Source: CAYONM01 sp964405325 (GTDB taxonomy: Bacteria > Planctomycetota > UBA11346). Taken from it: DNA of 8,189 bases. The translations under genes and the position numbers were made by a program. The DNA is taken from positions 1-8,189 of the forward strand of contig CAYONM010000173.1 of assembly GCA_964405325.1 (NCBI GenBank). Reading direction: 5' to 3'. Positions 6,539-8,189 of this stretch are shown here, piece after piece. A model generated the notes under the pieces. The model had not been told where the DNA came from, searched no databases, and saw only the letters and a list, made by a program, of their open reading frames with translations. Every line of letters begins with the position of its first letter. The first letter of the stretch is position 1.

Positions 6539-7638
6539 TAGGCCTGCAGGGCTTTGGTCAATGCGGCTGCTTCTTCTTGGGTTTTAATGTGGGCCAGGAT
6601 ATACACACCCTTGGTGCCAATGGCGTCCAGCACCTGACAGACCTGGGCGGCCGGCACATTCAATACCTGTACCCCCTTGCCCGCTCCCAGGATTTCCCGG
6701 TACATGGGATACCAGTGCGGATCACCGCCCGGAGGAACGTTGGGGTCGGGAGTCCACTCGATGGCAGTCAAGGTGTCAATTCCCAGCAGCAGGTCCAAGT
6801 GATGCAGGCATTCGCTGCCATCCAGGTGGAACAAGCTCTGATCCAGGGCCGCGCATTGCCGGCTCAGGCTGGGGACCACGAAACGTTCAAATAATGCCGG
6901 CGAGAACATGGCTGAGGCGTCGCATTGTAATTTGGCACAGCGGCCCGGGCCATAGACGCGAAAGGCGCCAAAGGCATTGCCGCCATATTCATCCTGGATC
7001 AGCGGCCGCAGGCGATCGAACACGGTCAGCCAGGCCTGATCGATGGCGCGGACCTGGCGTTCCACCCAGTCCGGCTCTTCGAGCATATCCATCAACACCG
7101 TTTCGGTGCCACGCAGGCTGGCGAGGATATCGATATTTTCCACCAGGTCCGGGCAGCCCACCAGATACCGTCCGGCGGCTTTGGCAGCCATGGCGCGACA
7201 GGTCTGTTCGTGCACCTGCAGCCAATGGTTGTCCGGATCCAGCTGCACCGGCGCGAGGGTTTCGACTTCATCAATATCTTCCCAGCAGGGATGAAACCAA
7301 ACCGTTTGCTGACTGAAGCCGGGTTGGGCACCCAGCATCAGGGCTAGTGAGCCAGGGCCGATATTCGGGTCGGTACAGGGCAGGGTGTCCAAGGGATAAC
7401 TGGCGCGGGCCAGGGCCCAATGCGTGCTCTCAGCGCGCCATTGGGCATTTTCATGGCGTTCGCGTCGGTCCGTCAGCAAGCCGGGGTCGGGCTGCTCGGG
7501 ATCGCGATTGCAGGCGCCCCACTGCGGCGGTGCCCAGCAGGCGACAACAAAATCCTGGTGTTGCCACCAGCCGCAATGTCGGGCGCGGGCTTCGGTCCAG
7601 TTGGGATGCCAGGAGGTGGTCAGGCTGCTGGTGCTCAT
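6529..7638 (-). CDS. Uroporphyrinogen-decarboxylase-like (URO-D/MtaA superfamily) protein, not HemE
   Basis: The 369-residue protein is typical of the URO-D/corrinoid methyltransferase superfamily, a TIM-barrel fold acting in the cytoplasm. Visible family blocks are CDASAMFSPALFERFVVPSL (239-258), FHLDGSECLHHLDLLLGID (270-288), AIEWTPDPN (292-300), then YREILGAGKGVQVLN and a late GVYILAH strand. The N-terminal PFMRQAGR-type motif of true HemE is absent, so haem synthesis is unlikely. The H-x-C zinc motif of MtaA/MtbA is replaced by H-L-D at 271-273, so methyl transfer to coenzyme M is also not supported. The substrate is unknown. The ATG at 7638 has GGAG 8 bases upstream, but that SD lies in the right arm of a leader stem (7647-7706). 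It is convergent with the AraC regulator, which may control it. Confidence 0.9.
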   Translation of the reverse strand: MSTSSLTTSWHPNWTEARARHCGWWQHQDFVVACWAPPQWGACNRDPEQPDPGLLTDRRERHENAQWRAESTHWALARASYPLDTLPCTDPNIGPGSLALMLGAQPGFSQQTVWFHPCWEDIDEVETLAPVQLDPDNHWLQVHEQTCRAMAAKAAGRYLVGCPDLVENIDILASLRGTETVLMDMLEEPDWVERQVRAIDQAWLTVFDRLRPLIQDEYGGNAFGAFRVYGPGRCAKLQCDASAMFSPALFERFVVPSLSRQCAALDQSLFHLDGSECLHHLDLLLGIDTLTAIEWTPDPNVPPGGDPHWYPMYREILGAGKGVQVLNVPAAQVCQVLDAIGTKGVYILAHIKTQEEAAALTKALQAYRR

Positions 7639-7646
7639 GAGGTGTA

Positions 7647-7706
7647 CTCCAGCAGCTGATTATGCCGAGCAGTCTTGCTGAAGGCATCGCGCCAGCGCTG
7701 CTGGAG
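7647..7706 (-). promoter_or_regulatory. Structured 5' leader that can bury the SD of the URO-D-like gene
   Basis: On the minus-strand mRNA, CTCCAGCAGC (7706-7697) is perfectly complementary to GCTGCTGGAG (7656-7647), and the final GGAG of the right arm is the SD of the downstream gene. The 40-base interior forms its own hairpin: ATGCC/GGCAT (7687-7683 with 7666-7662), then AGCA/TGCT (7679-7676 with 7671-7668) and a 4-base loop. A competing local hairpin, CCAGC-AGC-GCTGG (7704-7692), uses the left arm and would free the SD. The pairings are seen directly. A switch, thermosensor or protein-controlled leader is inferred. It matches no riboswitch class I can recognise. Confidence 0.5.
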
Positions 7707-7725
7707 TTTGCATATGGGGCTGGGA

Positions 7726-7892
7726 TCAGTCGAGATCGCCCCCATCGGAAAGCGGGACGACGCCTGCGGCAGGATCATTTTCGATGGCCAGTTGCCATTT
7801 GGCTTGAAGCTCTTCCCACTTGGGTGGGTCGGGGATGCTGGATAGGAGAGCTATTGGTTTTCCGATATCGGTGATGATGGACGCTTCCCTCA
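7726..7892 (-). pseudogene. Truncated remnant resembling a Phd/YefM-family antitoxin
   Basis: The minus-strand frame ending at TGA (7726-7728) encodes ASIITDIGKPIALLSSI followed by an acidic tail (PKWEELQAKWQLAIEND, then SDGGDLD). This matches the middle and C-terminal form of Phd/YefM antitoxins ('..vIITdrGKPvArLvp..'). The N-terminal DNA-binding part is missing. Further upstream the frame runs into the 67-bp repeat (7874-7940), whose translation is Arg/Gly/Pro-rich and not antitoxin-like. A TTG at 7892 is the only nearby start and lacks an SD. No toxin gene follows, since only 87 bp remain before the URO-D-like gene. It is therefore probably a decayed toxin-antitoxin locus joined to the repeat. 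The match is from memory of the motif and is short. Confidence 0.45.
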
Positions 7893-7940
7893 AAGGGGGC
7901 TTCGCCCCCTCGCGACGTCCGTCGCACCCGCCAGCCGGGC
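7874..7940. repeat. 67-bp hairpin repeat, copy A
   Basis: It is 63/67 identical to copy B at 8123-8189, exactly 249 bp away in the same orientation. The last 37 bases are identical. It holds two hairpins: AGGGGGC-TTC-GCCCCCT (7894-7910) and GCGACG-TC-CGTCGC (7912-7925). Its left edge lies next to the antitoxin-like remnant. The differing bases fall at repeat positions 12, 20, 28 and 30. Two of them lie in the loop of the first hairpin, so the stem is preserved. Confidence 0.85.
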
Positions 7941-7967
7941 TCCGGTCCCTCGGCCTCGGTCGGGATT

Positions 7968-7989
7968 CGCTCGCTGCGCGAGCGTTTTT
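7968..7989 (+). terminator. Terminator-like hairpin inside the repeat region
   Basis: CGCTCGC, loop TGC, GCGAGCG and then TTTTT form a textbook plus-strand intrinsic terminator. No plus-strand gene is seen upstream after araC, which ends at 6333, so it probably belongs to the repeat element or ends a non-coding transcript. The TTTTT also pairs loosely with AAAAA at 8016-8020 in a larger imperfect palindrome. Confidence 0.6.
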
Positions 7990-8005
7990 CGGCGGCGCTA
8001 CGCGC

Positions 8006-8011
8006 ATTATA
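8006..8011 (-). promoter_or_regulatory. Perfect TATAAT box on the minus strand within the repeat region
   Basis: On the minus strand the sequence reads GGCGTATAATGCGCG, with a perfect -10 hexamer. An 18-base spacer away, CCGACC (8030-8035) matches the GAC core of TTGACA (3 of 6). A transcript would start near 7999 and run through the terminator-like hairpin, repeat copy A and the antitoxin-like remnant. It could drive a small RNA or the eroded gene. It is only a candidate. Confidence 0.35.
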
Positions 8012-8083
8012 CGCCAAAAACCGGTCCTCGGTCGGAGGTGCGGACCGCAGGTCCTCGCGCTTGGACGCGCTCGCCTGGCTCTT

Positions 8084-8174
8084 ATCGGATTCGTGCCGAA
8101 TTCGATCTCTGAGGGACCCGTCATGATGGACGCGTCCCTCAGAGGGGGCGTTGCCCCCTCGCGACGTCCGTCGC
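8084..8174. repeat. Serial hairpin array leading into repeat copy B
   Basis: Consecutive inverted repeats are packed with almost no space between them. H1 is ATCGGATTCG-TGC-CGAATTCGAT (8084-8106, one G-T pair). H2 has 11 perfect pairs, CTCTGAGGGAC with GTCCCTCAGAG (8107-8117 with 8134-8144), then a C-C mismatch, CGTC/GACG and loop ATGATG. H3 is GAGGGGGC-GTT-GCCCCCTC (8142-8160), sharing three bases with H2. H4 is GCGACG-TC-CGTCGC (8161-8174). This density is beyond what ordinary spacer DNA shows and resembles REP/MITE-type elements. Confidence 0.7.
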
Positions 8175-8189
8175 ACCCGCCAGCCGGGC
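8123..8189. repeat. 67-bp hairpin repeat, copy B, cut by the window edge
   Basis: This is the second copy of the 7874-7940 repeat. It still matches at the last base of the window, so the true repeat is longer. If the 249-bp period continues, this is a tandem array; if not, it is a dispersed repeat. Homology with copy A starts exactly at the loop of hairpin H2, so copy A has only the right half of that hairpin. Confidence 0.85.

Noticed and set aside
6529..7638. Annotation as HemE uroporphyrinogen decarboxylase
   Set aside because: The N-terminal HemE signature is absent and the sequence fits the diverse URO-D/MtaA-like group better.
7874..8189. CRISPR array, integron attC array or tRNA-derived element
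   Set aside because: There are only two copies, 249 bp apart, with no short regular spacers, no GTTRRRY/RYYYAAC attC ends, and no T-arm or cloverleaf pattern.

Overview
This GC-rich bacterial window has no phage or plasmid backbone genes. The gene families suggest the Planctomycetota/Verrucomicrobiota/Lentisphaerota/Kiritimatiellota group: a large secreted multi-domain protein with an apparent peptidase-C25-like region, a cupin-AraC regulator with an 'LFPRQEHVL' segment, and a non-HemE uroporphyrinogen-decarboxylase-like protein. This placement rests on family resemblance only and is tentative. No rRNA, tRNA, CRISPR array or intact transposase gene was seen.

Layout. (1) About 1-3600, minus strand: one exported protein of 1176 residues. 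Its last fibronectin-III domain is cut by a stop codon, but the rest of that domain can be read in another frame to the window edge. A candidate extended -10 promoter, a leader hairpin and a good Shine-Dalgarno (SD) sequence lie upstream. (2) About 3700-4250: a gene-poor stretch ending in a cluster of -35-like boxes. (3) 4264-4851, plus strand: an iron-sulfur-flavoprotein-like reductase followed by an intrinsic terminator. (4) 4894-5448 minus and 5536-6333 plus: a conserved-looking helical protein and an AraC-family regulator, divergently transcribed from an 87-bp spacer that contains two inverted repeats. One of these ends one base before the AraC start codon. (5) 6529-7638, minus strand: the URO-D-like protein, convergent with araC. 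Its 5' leader can form a 10-bp stem that buries its SD, with a competing local hairpin. (6) 7726-8189: a 5'-truncated remnant resembling a Phd/YefM antitoxin, running straight into repeats. Two 67-bp copies (63/67 identical) lie 249 bp apart, with a run of hairpins, a terminator-like element and a perfect TATAAT box on the minus strand.

How the parts may work together. The AraC regulator could control itself, its divergent neighbour and possibly the convergent URO-D gene, as a small sensing and metabolism module. This is inferred from position only. The secreted protein and the flavoprotein look like independent units. The right edge looks like a repeat-rich accessory junction that has eroded a toxin-antitoxin locus.

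The least explained signals are the structured leader of the URO-D gene (7647-7706) and the hairpin-rich repeat at the right edge. No complete new system is evident.
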